A DNA stretch of 64,000 nt from Nonomuraea fuscirosea (GTDB lineage: Bacteria; Actinomycetota; Actinomycetes; Streptosporangiales; Streptosporangiaceae). Of the stretch, positions 8,332-16,466 are shown in pieces. The position numbers were made by a program, and so were the translations under genes. The notes below the pieces were generated by a model. That model was not told where the DNA came from. It saw only the letters and a program-made list of their open reading frames with translations, and ran no database searches. Within the stretch, counting starts at the first letter, position 1; every line of letters begins with the position of its first letter. The stretch is from assembly GCF_003001935.1 (NCBI RefSeq), contig NZ_PVNG01000017.1:124001-188000 (forward strand). The letters run 5' to 3'.

Positions 8332-9112
8332 GCTGGAGCGGCGCGGGATCCCCGTGGAGGTGCTCGACACGCGCACCGCGGCGTTCGGCATGGAACGGCT
8401 GGACGGTCGCTACCGGGGCGCGCTGAGCCGCGAGATCTCCCACACCAGGAATCTGTACGCCTCCCGCCTGCTTGAGCACGCGGGCCTGCGCGTGGTCAAC
8501 GACTCCAAGGTGGTCGCGCTCTGCGGGGACAAGCTCCTGACCACCCTCGCCCTGCGCGAGGCGCGGCTGCCGGTGCCCCGCTGCATGGTCACGCTCACCC
8601 CGGGCGCGGCGCTGGAAGCGCTCGACGGCTTCGGCTACCCGGCCGTGGTCAAGCCGCTGACCGGCTCCTGGGGACGGCTCGCGGCGCGCCTGGGCGGCAG
8701 GGACGCCGCCGAGGCCGTACTGGAGCACCGGGAGGCGCTGCCCGGCCCGGCGAACCAGATCACCTACGTGCAGGAGTACATCGACAAGCCCGGCCGCGAC
8801 ATCAAGGCGTACGTGCTGGGCGGCGAGGTCGTCGGCGCGATCTACAAGGTCTCCTCGCAATGGCGGACGAACACCGCGCGAGGCGGCCACACCCAGGTCT
8901 GCCCGCTCGACGACGACCTGGTGAAGCTGCTCGGCGCCACCGCGGAGGCGATCGGCGACGGAGTGCTCGGCATCGACGTGATCGAGGACCGCGACGGCAA
9001 CCGTTTCGTCAACGAGGTCAACCACACGCCCGAGTTCCACGGCGCGATCGAGGTGCTGGGGACGGGACTGGTCGGCCGCTACGTCGACCACGTGCTCGAA
9101 CGGCTTGACTAG
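8270..9112 (+). CDS. LysX-like ATP-grasp ligase loading the amino-group carrier protein
   Basis: The protein has 280 residues and belongs to the LysX/RimK ATP-grasp group. Visible features include PAVVKPLTGSWGRL (about residues 124-137, ATP-binding loop), VQEYIDKPGRDIKAYVLGG (about 167-185), and GIDVIEDRDGNRFVNEVNHT near 235-254, which carries the Mg ligands. LysX homologues join the alpha-amino group of glutamate or aminoadipate to the C-terminal glutamate of LysW. Here the partner is the 61-residue carrier at 15227, encoded in the next main unit. Glutamate is the expected substrate if the pathway parallels vazabitide or azinomycin. Start: ATG 8270, inside the end of the LysK-like gene, consistent with translational coupling. 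Confidence 0.9.
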   Translation: MRPIVVLVSRIRVEEKLLLGELERRGIPVEVLDTRTAAFGMERLDGRYRGALSREISHTRNLYASRLLEHAGLRVVNDSKVVALCGDKLLTTLALREARLPVPRCMVTLTPGAALEALDGFGYPAVVKPLTGSWGRLAARLGGRDAAEAVLEHREALPGPANQITYVQEYIDKPGRDIKAYVLGGEVVGAIYKVSSQWRTNTARGGHTQVCPLDDDLVKLLGATAEAIGDGVLGIDVIEDRDGNRFVNEVNHTPEFHGAIEVLGTGLVGRYVDHVLERLD

Positions 9113-9141
9113 CGATGACACCGACTGCGTTTGGAGGACGG

Positions 9142-9486
9142 ATGCCCGTTGACGAGATCCCCTCGGGGCTGAGGTGCGAGGGCCAGCTCGTCCCCGCTCC
9201 GGCAGGCCGGTACGACTGGCTGCACCTGCTGCTGGACGGCGCCGAGCCGGGCGAGGAGGTCGACGAGGTGGTCTGGCTGCACTACGAGAACGCCGTGGAC
9301 CCCGAGTGGCTGCGCACAGCGGCGGGAGAGCCGGCCACCCGCCTCCCGGTGACCCGCACGGAACGCCTGGTCCAGGTGCGCCTGCCGGAGCGGCCCGGCC
9401 TGCGAGTGGTCGCGATGACCCCGGCCGTGGCCGCCGTATGGGCAGAGGCGTCGGCTCCGTCCCTGCCGGGACGGGGTGGCAGATGA
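9142..9486 (+). CDS. Small protein related to the 13494 gene product (function unknown)
   Basis: The protein has 114 residues. The ATG at 9142 follows TTGGAGGA. I do not recognise a database family. By eye it aligns with the middle and C-terminal part of the 201-residue protein at 13494. Shared blocks are LRC-GQ, a G-R-DWL segment, HY followed by WLR, and a late V-LPE-P. The sequence looks like an all-beta, galactose-binding-like sandwich. It sits between the LysX-like gene and the aminotransferase, and its stop overlaps the next start (ATGA), so it is surely co-expressed. It may be a subunit of one of the carrier-bound steps. Confidence 0.7.
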   Translation: MPVDEIPSGLRCEGQLVPAPAGRYDWLHLLLDGAEPGEEVDEVVWLHYENAVDPEWLRTAAGEPATRLPVTRTERLVQVRLPERPGLRVVAMTPAVAAVWAEASAPSLPGRGGR

Positions 9487-10805
9487 GCGGGCTGGCGATG
9501 TTCGGTGGACCGCGGGCGGTGCCCGCGGAACTGGCGAGCGAGGAGCACGTCGGCTGGCCCGTCGTCACCGACGCCGAGCGCGCGGCGGTCGTGGACGTGC
9601 TCGACAGCGGTCGCTTCACCTCCAACCAGCAGGCGGGCGAGGTGCAGGCGCTCGAACGGGAGTGGGCCGAGTACGTCGGCGCCCCCCACTGCGCGGCCGT
9701 GGTCAACGGCACCGCGGCGATCGAGCTGGCGCTGGCCGCAGCCGGGATCGAGGCCGGCGCGGAGGTGCTCATGCCCGCGCTGTCGTTCATCGCCGGCGCG
9801 GTCGCGGCGGTGCACCGCCTGGCGGTCCCGGTGTTCGTGGACGTCGATCCCGTCACGTTCACGATGGACCCGGAGGCGACGCGGGCCGCGGTCACCCCGC
9901 GTACCCAGGCGATCCTGGCCGTTCACCTGCACGGCCTGCCCTGCGAGATGGACGCCCTGCGCGCGCTCGCCGCCGAACGCGGCCTGGTGCTGATCGAGGA
10001 CGCCGCGCAGGCCCACGGGGCGACCTACAGGGGACGCCGGACGGGTGCCCTCGGCGACGTCGCGACCTTCAGCCTCAACGTGGTCAAGAACCTGCCCACC
10101 TGCGGTGAAGGCGGCCTGGTGACCACCGGTGACGCGGACCTGCACCGGCGGCTGCTGCGTTACCGGCAGTTCGGCGAGGACCTGCAGGGGCGGCGCCGGC
10201 GCGACTACCTGTCGCACGTTCTGGCGGGCAACGCCAAGATCAGCGCCGTGCAGGCGGCCTTCACCCGGTGCCAGCTCGCGCGGCTGGAGGAGTACCGGCG
10301 GGCACGCGAGCGGAACGTGGAGTCGTTGCTCGGCCGGCTCCGCGAGCTGCCGGGATTCGTCCCGCCGAGTTGCCCGCCCGACCGCACGCACGCCTGGCAC
10401 ATCATTCGCTTCAGGCTCGACCCGGCGGCGCTGGACCATCCCGACCTGGCGCCCGGCGCCCTGCGCGCGGTGGCCGAGCGGGCGCTGCGCGCCGAGGGCG
10501 TACCCGTGATGCGATACCAGACGCTGCCGCTGCCGGAGCAGCCGGCCTTCCGGAGCAGGGACGGCTTCGCCGGCGGGTATCCGTGGCGGCTGCCGGGGGC
10601 CTGTTCGGCGCCGTACCGGCCGGAGGACTATCCGCGTACGCTCGCCGTGATCGAGGACTCGCTGACGTTGCAGCGCTGGCATCTCAACCCGGCCGCGGGA
10701 TCGGTGCTGCGCCGGTGCGCCGACGCCTTCGAGAAGGTGTGGGAGCACCGCGACGAGCTGGCCGCGGCGGCCAGGGCGATGGACGATCGGCAGGCGATCT
10801 CATGA
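9483..10805 (+). CDS. DegT/DnrJ/EryC1/StrS-family PLP aminotransferase
   Basis: The protein has 440 residues. Typical family blocks are seen: NGTAAIELAL (about residue 76), EDAAQAHGA (about 172) and FSLNVVKNLPTCGEGGL near 196-212, where the Lys should hold PLP. These enzymes usually aminate keto-sugars, but in carrier-protein pathways a keto group on the extended chain must be aminated. Here it replaces LysJ, the class-III aminotransferase of lysine/ornithine synthesis, which is absent. The likely substrate is the carrier-bound dihydroxy-6-oxo acid made by the adjacent transketolase. The gene is coupled by ATGA on both sides. Confidence 0.88.
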   Translation: MSGLAMFGGPRAVPAELASEEHVGWPVVTDAERAAVVDVLDSGRFTSNQQAGEVQALEREWAEYVGAPHCAAVVNGTAAIELALAAAGIEAGAEVLMPALSFIAGAVAAVHRLAVPVFVDVDPVTFTMDPEATRAAVTPRTQAILAVHLHGLPCEMDALRALAAERGLVLIEDAAQAHGATYRGRRTGALGDVATFSLNVVKNLPTCGEGGLVTTGDADLHRRLLRYRQFGEDLQGRRRRDYLSHVLAGNAKISAVQAAFTRCQLARLEEYRRARERNVESLLGRLRELPGFVPPSCPPDRTHAWHIIRFRLDPAALDHPDLAPGALRAVAERALRAEGVPVMRYQTLPLPEQPAFRSRDGFAGGYPWRLPGACSAPYRPEDYPRTLAVIEDSLTLQRWHLNPAAGSVLRRCADAFEKVWEHRDELAAAARAMDDRQAIS

Positions 10806-11605
10806 GCGGCTCTCTGACCGAGCGCGCCCTGCGCGTACGCGAGCGCATACTCAAGATCGGGGCGGGCGAGCACGGCACGCACGTGGGTGGCAGCCTGTCT
10901 GCCGCGGACCTGCTCACCGTCCTGTACGGAGAGGTGCTGCGGACCGACCCCCGCGACTGGTTCGTCCTCAGCAAGGGCCACGCCAGCGCCGCCCTGTACG
11001 CCGTCTTCGCCGAGTACGGGCTCATCCCGGAGGCGGAGTGCGACACCTACGGCGCGCCGGGCAGCCGGCTCGCCGGGCACCCGCTGCGCCGGCTCGGCGG
11101 CGTCGACTTCCCCACCGGCTCGCTCGGTCACGGGCTCTCGCTCGCCACGGGCGTGGCGCTGGCCGCCAAACGCGGCGGGCGGCTCGGCCGGGCCTTCGTC
11201 CTGATGGGCGACGGGGAGTTGCAAGAGGGGTCCGTGTGGGAGGCCGCGATGGTGGCCGCCCAGCTCCGGCTGGACAACCTGATCGCCGTCGTGGACCGCA
11301 ACCGCTGGCAGATCAGCGGGCGCACCGAGGATTGTGTCGGCCTGGAGCCGCTGCCCGACAGGTGGCGGGCGTTCGGCTGGTCGGTACGCGAGGTGGACGG
11401 GCACGACCTGGACGCGTTGCCCGGCGTGCTCGGAGCGCCGCCCCCTGCGGCGGACCGGCCCACCGTCGTGATCGCGAACACGGTCAAAGGGAGCGGCGTG
11501 CCCATCTTCGAAGATCGCAAGAAGAGCCACTACGTCAAGCTCAGCCCCCAGCTCTACGCGCGGGCCTCCGCGGGGCTACGCAACCGGGCCAGGAGGTCAC
11601 GATGA
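10802..11605 (+). CDS. Transketolase, N-terminal (TPP-binding) subunit
   Basis: The protein has 267 residues and corresponds to the first half of transketolase. The TPP motif is seen as GDGELQEGSVWEAAM (about residues 137-151) ending in DRNRWQ near 165. SKGHASAAL near 58 and GSLGHGLS near 110 are cofactor-site segments. Split transketolases occur in secondary metabolism and use carrier-bound aldehydes as acceptors. Here the subunit pairs with the next gene to move a two-carbon ketol unit to the carrier-bound glutamate semialdehyde, which would give a C7 chain. This role follows from comparison with vazabitide and azinomycin pathways and is inferred. Coupled by ATGA to both neighbours. Confidence 0.92.
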   Translation: MSGSLTERALRVRERILKIGAGEHGTHVGGSLSAADLLTVLYGEVLRTDPRDWFVLSKGHASAALYAVFAEYGLIPEAECDTYGAPGSRLAGHPLRRLGGVDFPTGSLGHGLSLATGVALAAKRGGRLGRAFVLMGDGELQEGSVWEAAMVAAQLRLDNLIAVVDRNRWQISGRTEDCVGLEPLPDRWRAFGWSVREVDGHDLDALPGVLGAPPPAADRPTVVIANTVKGSGVPIFEDRKKSHYVKLSPQLYARASAGLRNRARRSR

Positions 11606-12570
11606 CCGCGACACAGGCATGGGAGGAGACCTATGGGGGCGCGGCCCGTGACGTCTGCCGGCGTACGCTGCTGGAGCTGGCCGCGGCCGACCCGCGGGTG
11701 ATCTGCGTCGACTCCGATACCGGCGGGCTGGAGGACCTGTTCGCCGAGCTGCCACGCCAGTACGTCAACGTCGGCATCGCCGAGGCGAACATGATCAGCA
11801 TGGCGGCCGGCCTGGCCGCCGCCGGGTTGCGTCCCTTCGTCCATACGCTCAGCAGCTTCGCGGCGGCGCGGGCCTGCGAGCAGATCAAGATCGACGTGGC
11901 CGGCAACAACCTGCCGGTGCGGATCGTGGTGACGCACGGCGGCCTGTCCGCCGGGCACTACGGTCCCACCCACCACGCGGTGGAGGACGTCGCCCTCATG
12001 CGGACGATGCCCAACCTGACCGTGCTCGTCCCAGCCGACGCCGTTGAGGCCGATCTCGCGCTGCGCGCCGCGCACGAGCTGGCCGGTCCGGTGTTCCTGC
12101 GGCTGGGCCGCGCGCCCACGCCGCTCGTGCACCGGGGGCCGTGCGACTTCGAGGTCGGCCGGGCCCTGCGGCTACGTGACGGCGACGACGTGACGATCGT
12201 CGCGACGGGGCCGTACCCGGTGCTCATGGGGATCGAGGCGGTGGAACTGCTCGCGGGGCGGGGCGTACGGGCCCGGCTGCTCGATATGCACACGGTCAAG
12301 CCCCTGGACAGGGGGGCCCTGGTCCAGGCCGCGCGGGAGACGGGCGCCATCGTGACGGTCGAGGACCACGTGCTCGTCGGCGGCCTCGGCGGCGCGGTGT
12401 GCGAGGTGGTCGCGGAGGAACATCCGTGTCCGGTGCGCCGCATCGGCGTGCCCGACGCCTACAACGACCGGGTGGGTGACGAGCTGCACCTGCTCAACGA
12501 GGCAGGAGTGTCGGTGGAGCGGATCGCCGCGGCGGTGCTGGAGCTGTTGGGTGTGCGGGCGGGTCGGTGA
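11602..12570 (+). CDS. Transketolase, C-terminal (pyrimidine-binding) subunit
   Basis: The protein has 322 residues and corresponds to the pyrimidine-binding and C-terminal domains of transketolase. YVNVGIAEANMISMAAGLA (about residues 54-72) contains the Glu that activates TPP. Further blocks are RIVVTHGGLSAGHYGPTHHA (about 107-126) and VEDHVLVGGLGGAV near 253. It forms the active enzyme with the upstream subunit, overlapping it by 4 nt after an AGGAGG ribosome site. It is the last gene of unit 1. The convergent GNAT gene ends only 5 nt away, without an obvious hairpin between them. Confidence 0.92.
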   Translation: MTATQAWEETYGGAARDVCRRTLLELAAADPRVICVDSDTGGLEDLFAELPRQYVNVGIAEANMISMAAGLAAAGLRPFVHTLSSFAAARACEQIKIDVAGNNLPVRIVVTHGGLSAGHYGPTHHAVEDVALMRTMPNLTVLVPADAVEADLALRAAHELAGPVFLRLGRAPTPLVHRGPCDFEVGRALRLRDGDDVTIVATGPYPVLMGIEAVELLAGRGVRARLLDMHTVKPLDRGALVQAARETGAIVTVEDHVLVGGLGGAVCEVVAEEHPCPVRRIGVPDAYNDRVGDELHLLNEAGVSVERIAAAVLELLGVRAGR

Positions 12571-12575
12571 CGGGA

Positions 12576-13502
12576 TCAGCCGCGCCGGCCGACCGGGGTA
12601 CGCCACAGGGCCAGCAGCTCAGGCTCGCCGGCCCGGGGACAGGTGTATGCCTCCACGTCAAGGGAGGGGCGGTCGAAGAGCAGCAGCCGATCGCCGCCAC
12701 GGTCGGCGGACGACGCCAGGCGCGCGCTCACCCCTTCGACGTCGGGCGTCTCGCCGTCCTCCCAGCAGTCGGCGCCCAAGAAGCGTGCCGGGCGGGCACC
12801 CAGGTCCGCGGCGTGCCGGGCGAGGGCCCGCACGGTGGCCCGGGAGCCGGGCTCCGCCTCGCCGAGCACCGCCGCGGTGCCGCCCTCGACGGCGAACCAG
12901 GCGATGACCGGGCGGCCCGCCGCCAGCTTCGGCTGCGTGCCCCACGGATAGGCCAGCGCCGGGCGCGGGACGCCCGCCCGCACCTCCATGACCGCCTCGG
13001 AAAGGGGCTTGCCCGGACTGGCGAGGTGCCCTGTCGTGCGGTATCCGAGGCGAGCGTACAGGGGCGCGATGCCCCGCTCCACCAGCGCCCAGACGACCAC
13101 GTTCGCGACGCCCTCCGAGCGTGCCGCCCGCTCCAGCCCGAGCACCAGCTCGCGGCCCACGCCTCGCCCCTGCATGTCCTGGCGGATGGCCAGGCGGCGG
13201 ATCTGCCACAACGAGGAGTCGCGCGGGATGGCGCGCACGTAGCCGAGCGGCCGGCCGTCGCCCGAGTGCGCCATCCAGAGCCGGATGCCTGCGCGCAGGT
13301 CCGCCTCGATGCTCTCGGCGGTGTCGGAGGCGCCGTCCGCAGCGGGCAGGCCGGGCAGCATGTCGCCGTCGGCGAATGCCGCACGGGTGATCGCGGCCAT
13401 GGTGTCCAGATCCGCGCTCCCCGGCCAGGAGATCTCCGCCACGTGCCAACGGGGCGTGGCGGGCTGCTGCGTGTTCGCATCGAGGAGGTTCACATGTCGC
13501 AT
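12576..13502 (-). CDS. GNAT-family N-acetyltransferase
   Basis: The acetyl-CoA-binding segment is clear: IRRLAIRQDMQGRGVGREL, followed by a WALVERGIAPLYARLGYRTTG region typical of GNAT C-terminal strands. About 120 further residues follow the GNAT fold, longer than a minimal GNAT. The gene points against the cluster between the transketolase and the 13494/14096 pair. The 5' end is uncertain: ATGs at 13526 and 13502 would overlap the divergent gene at 13494, while a GTG at 13442 would leave a 51-bp divergent gap. None has a convincing ribosome site. Acetylating an amine of the precursor or product, as protection or self-resistance, is a plausible but unproven role. Confidence 0.82.
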   Translation of the reverse strand: MRHVNLLDANTQQPATPRWHVAEISWPGSADLDTMAAITRAAFADGDMLPGLPAADGASDTAESIEADLRAGIRLWMAHSGDGRPLGYVRAIPRDSSLWQIRRLAIRQDMQGRGVGRELVLGLERAARSEGVANVVVWALVERGIAPLYARLGYRTTGHLASPGKPLSEAVMEVRAGVPRPALAYPWGTQPKLAAGRPVIAWFAVEGGTAAVLGEAEPGSRATVRALARHAADLGARPARFLGADCWEDGETPDVEGVSARLASSADRGGDRLLLFDRPSLDVEAYTCPRAGEPELLALWRTPVGRRG

Positions 13503-14099
13503 GAAAGCACTTGGGCCACGGTCCATCGGCGCCCATCAGGGATATTCCGGACAGTTGACCTGGGGTCGTACGCCGACTGCGTGGGCATCGAGTTCACCCG
13601 GCGGCCCGGTGACGGGGCCTTCAACATCTGGCGGAACACCTTCCCCGCCGAGGACCTGCCACGAGGGGAGATCGTGGACGTCGGCGGCGTCCCGTTCTGC
13701 TTCCCCGCGGCCGACGGGCGCCACCCCGACAACCTGCGCTGCCGGGGGCAGCGGATCGAGCTGCCGGTCGGGCGGGTGGACTGGCTCTGCTTTCTGGCCG
13801 CAGCCGAGCGGCGTACGGAGGACACGTTGAGCGTGCACTACGCGGACGGCGCGACGCGTGCGCAGTGGCTGCGGGTGTCCGACTTCTGGCCGGAGACGCC
13901 GCCCAGGTTCGGCGACGTGCTCGCCTTTCGTACGCCGTACCTGCTGTATCAGCGGCACGCGCAGAGCGGGATGGCACCGGCGATCTGGCGGCAGCGGGTG
14001 CCCGTGACGATCCCCGGCGACGTCGCGGCCGTCACCCTGCCGGAGAATCCGGCGATGCACATCTTCGCCCTGACCCTGCTGACCGAGGAGGAAATGTGA
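13494..14099 (+). CDS. Unknown protein, small partner of the 14096 gene (candidate AziU2-like subunit)
   Basis: The protein has 201 residues. ATG 13494 follows AGGAGG with 5-nt spacing. The sequence is rich in beta-strand-like patterns. It contains VGGVPFCFP (about residue 64), LRCRGQRIELPVGRVDWL (about 82-99) and LSVHYADGA (about 112), which resembles galactose-binding-like sandwich domains. Its 3' end overlaps the next gene by GTGA, so the two proteins probably work together. Azinomycin and vazabitide clusters encode a two-protein aziridine-forming enzyme (AziU3/AziU2, Vzb10/11). The sizes and pairing here are compatible, but I could not compare the sequences. A shorter relative is encoded at 9142. 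Confidence 0.65.
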   Translation: MSHESTWATVHRRPSGIFRTVDLGSYADCVGIEFTRRPGDGAFNIWRNTFPAEDLPRGEIVDVGGVPFCFPAADGRHPDNLRCRGQRIELPVGRVDWLCFLAAAERRTEDTLSVHYADGATRAQWLRVSDFWPETPPRFGDVLAFRTPYLLYQRHAQSGMAPAIWRQRVPVTIPGDVAAVTLPENPAMHIFALTLLTEEEM

Positions 14100-15127
14100 G
14101 GGTCGAGCTACCGGGGATCCGGCACTGGCGGCACGACCTCACCGGGTGCCTGCACGTCGCGATGGCCGTGTTGCTCCAGCACCGCGGGCTGAACCCGGTC
14201 GAGGTGCTCGGAGCCGCCTGGAGCTTCGACCATCGCCCTGAACGGCTGCGCCGCGAGGAGTACTACTTTCCGGGAGGCGAGGACGACCTGCTGGCCGCGC
14301 TGGCTCCCTACCACCCGCTCACCTCGCGCTGGCACTCGCCGGCGGACGCCACGGCCGGGTGGCTGGAGGTCAGGGACGCCGTCGCCGCCGGGCAGCCGGT
14401 GGCCGTCTCGGCGGACAACTACCACCTGCCGTTCCGCCCGGCCTTCGGCGATGTGCACACCAACCACCTGATCACCGTGTACGGCTTCGACGACGAGCTC
14501 GACATCGCGCTCGTGATCGACTCCGTGCCGCCCCGATACCGTGGTCCGCTGCCGCTGCCCGCCCTCGCGGCGGCCCGCGACTCGGGCAACCCCGTCGTGC
14601 ACGACCGGGATCTGTTCTTCACCGGGCAACCCATCGGCAACCGCTGGCTGGAGGCCGAGGTGACCGGAGAGATCCCCGCCTTCGACCGCGACTTCGTCCG
14701 CCTGGCCATCGAACGCAACGCCGCCGCCCTGCACGCCGCCGAGCCCGCCGGCCGGTACGCCGGTCTGGCGGGGCAGGAGCGCTTCCTCCTCGACATCGCC
14801 GGCGAGCTGGCCGAGGGCAGCACGGGCGCGATCGACGAGACGTTCGTGGTGGCCGGTCCCGCCCTGGCCGTGGCCGGGCTGCACGCCGAGTGGCTCGCCC
14901 ACGCCGGCCGCGTACTCGGCGAGCCCCGCCTGCTGGAGTCCGCCCGCCTCGTCGAGCGGGTGGCACACCACTGGTCCGCCGTCCGGATCATCGCGGGCGC
15001 CGCACGGCCCGACCCGGCCGCCGCCGCGGGCTCGATGCGCTCGCGGACCCGCGAGCTGGTGGCCGACCACGTGCGGGCGCTGGAGAGCACCCGGCGCGCG
15101 GTGGGGACGACCGCCCTCGCGCGGTGA
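14096..15127 (+). CDS. BtrH-like protein, large partner of the 13494 gene (candidate AziU3-like subunit)
   Basis: The protein has 343 residues. GTG 14096 overlaps the previous stop and follows GAGGAGG. The N-terminal 200 residues resemble the BtrH_N group, a cysteine-peptidase-like fold with acyl-transfer activity. GCLHVAMAVLLQHRGL near residue 18 supplies a Cys; ADNYHLPF near 103 and VHTNHLITVYGFDDE near 120-134 supply His and Asp; DSVPPRYRGP follows. The rest is helical and unrecognised. The gene lies immediately before the AmCP gene. Two readings exist: an acyl- or aminoacyl-transfer enzyme like BtrH, or the large subunit of an AziU3/U2-type aziridine synthase. Context favours the second; the visible motif favours the first. 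Confidence 0.65.
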   Translation: MRVELPGIRHWRHDLTGCLHVAMAVLLQHRGLNPVEVLGAAWSFDHRPERLRREEYYFPGGEDDLLAALAPYHPLTSRWHSPADATAGWLEVRDAVAAGQPVAVSADNYHLPFRPAFGDVHTNHLITVYGFDDELDIALVIDSVPPRYRGPLPLPALAAARDSGNPVVHDRDLFFTGQPIGNRWLEAEVTGEIPAFDRDFVRLAIERNAAALHAAEPAGRYAGLAGQERFLLDIAGELAEGSTGAIDETFVVAGPALAVAGLHAEWLAHAGRVLGEPRLLESARLVERVAHHWSAVRIIAGAARPDPAAAAGSMRSRTRELVADHVRALESTRRAVGTTALAR

Positions 15128-15136
15128 CCGGAGTGG

Positions 15137-15154
15137 GTAGGGGATTGTCCCGAC
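15137..15154 (+). promoter_or_regulatory. 18-bp inverted repeat, candidate cluster operator (copy b)
   Basis: The site reads GTAGGG-GATTGT-CCCGAC, one base from perfect half-site symmetry. It lies in the only gap of unit 2, between the 14096 gene and the carrier-protein gene. It ends 72 nt before the carrier start at 15227, exactly the spacing of copy c before its NRPS. Confidence 0.65.
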
Positions 15155-15226
15155 TTCAGGCCGGCGGCGGTTCGGACGATCCTGATCAGGCGTGCTCAAG
15201 CACGCTCCGATCGGAGGGAGCCGTCT

Positions 15227-15412
15227 ATGTCGGATGTCGGTGTGTCCGAGGTGCGCTGCCCGGCGTGCGAGGGGGATGTCGAGATCGACTCCTCGACCCG
15301 GCAGTTCGAGATCGTCGAATGCCCCGACTGTCGTTCCGAGCTAGAGGTGATCGGCCTGAGTCCCATGACGCTGGCGCTGGCGCCGGAGGTCGACGAGGAC
15401 TGGGGCGAGTAG
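15227..15412 (+). CDS. Amino-group carrier protein (LysW-like AmCP)
   Basis: The protein has 61 residues. It has two zinc-type knuckles, CPAC (about residues 10-13) and CPDC (about 31-34), an acidic body, and the diagnostic C-terminal EDWGE. The terminal Glu side chain is where LysX-type ligases attach the alpha-amino group of the substrate. The acidic surface lets LysX, LysY, LysZ and LysK homologues dock. All four are encoded nearby. It is not for primary lysine or arginine synthesis here, because the aminotransferase step is replaced by transketolase plus DegT enzymes and the genes sit inside an NRPS cluster. ATG 15227 follows CGGAGGGA. Confidence 0.93.
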   Translation: MSDVGVSEVRCPACEGDVEIDSSTRQFEIVECPDCRSELEVIGLSPMTLALAPEVDEDWGE

Positions 15413-15413
15413 C

Positions 15414-16451
15414 GTGGCTGCCGATCGGCTCCGGGTCGCCGTCTTCGGCGCCTCCGGCTACGTCGGGGGCGAGTTGCTGCGACTGCTGCTCGGGCATCCG
15501 CAGGTTGAGATCGCCGCGGCCACCTCTACCCGGTACGCCGGGCGCCCAGTGGGCACGGTGCACCCCAACCTGCGGGGCCTGACCGGCCTCCGCTTCCGCT
15601 CGCCGGAGGAGATGGGCGGCTTCGACGTCGTCTTCCTCGCGGCCGAGCTGCAGACGGCGATCAAGGTCGGCGCCGACCTGGCGAAGCGCAACGAGTGCCT
15701 GATCGACCTCAGCCCCGCCTACCGGCTGCGTGACCCGGCCGTCTTCGAGCGCTACTACGGCACCGCGCACACCGCCCCTGAGCTGCTGGGCTCGTTCGTC
15801 AGCGGGCATCCGGAGGACAACCGGGCGGCGCTGCGCACGGCCCGCCTCGTCAGCGTCCCCGGCTGCATGGTGATCGCGACGCTCATCGCGTTGCGGCCGT
15901 TCGCGGCGGACGACCTTGTGGACGGCGACGTGATCGTGGACTGCCGCATCGGCTCCAGCGGGTCGGGTGCCGCGGCCGAACGCCTCAACCTGCACGCGGA
16001 ACGCAGCGGGGCGCTGCGCGTGTTCGCCCCGCACGGGCACCGGCACGAGGCCGAGGTGTGCCAGGCCAGCGGACTCGCCGTGCGGATGACCGCGACCGGC
16101 GTCGAGGCCGTACGTGGAGCGCAGGTGGTGTGCCACGTCCCGCTACGCAGGCCGCTGAGCGAGGTAGAGATCCGCCGCCTGTACCGGGACGCCTACGCCG
16201 ACGAGCCGTTCGTCCGCGTCATCGCGCAGCGCCGTGGGCTGTACCGGCTGCCTGAGCCCAAGATCCTCATCGGCTCGAACTTCTGCGACGTCGGCTTCTC
16301 CGTCACACCGGACGGGCGCCGCGTCGTCGCCGTGGCCGCGCTGGACAACCTGATGAAGGGCAGTGCGGGCACCGGCGTGCAGTGCCTGAACATCCGCATG
16401 GGCTGGCCGGAACGGCTCGGCCTGGCGTTCGCGGGTCTCCATCCGATCTAG
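15414..16451 (+). CDS. LysY/ArgC-like carrier-bound acyl-phosphate reductase
   Basis: The protein has 345 residues, as usual for ArgC/LysY. The NADPH-binding loop FGASGYVGGELLRLL (about residues 10-24) and the catalytic SVPGCMVIATLIAL (Cys near 147) are clear. A GSNFCDVGF segment near 284 is present. It should reduce the carrier-bound gamma-glutamyl phosphate to the semialdehyde, the acceptor for the transketolase. GTG 15414 lies 1 nt after the carrier-protein stop, so expression is tightly coupled. Confidence 0.92.
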   Translation: MAADRLRVAVFGASGYVGGELLRLLLGHPQVEIAAATSTRYAGRPVGTVHPNLRGLTGLRFRSPEEMGGFDVVFLAAELQTAIKVGADLAKRNECLIDLSPAYRLRDPAVFERYYGTAHTAPELLGSFVSGHPEDNRAALRTARLVSVPGCMVIATLIALRPFAADDLVDGDVIVDCRIGSSGSGAAAERLNLHAERSGALRVFAPHGHRHEAEVCQASGLAVRMTATGVEAVRGAQVVCHVPLRRPLSEVEIRRLYRDAYADEPFVRVIAQRRGLYRLPEPKILIGSNFCDVGFSVTPDGRRVVAVAALDNLMKGSAGTGVQCLNIRMGWPERLGLAFAGLHPI

Positions 16452-16466
16452 AGTCCGGGGGCGGTC

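Noticed and set aside
13428-13437. GGAGATCTCC palindrome as a fourth copy of the cluster dyad
   Set aside because: It lacks the GTCGGG half-sites and the six-base spacer and lies inside the GNAT coding region.
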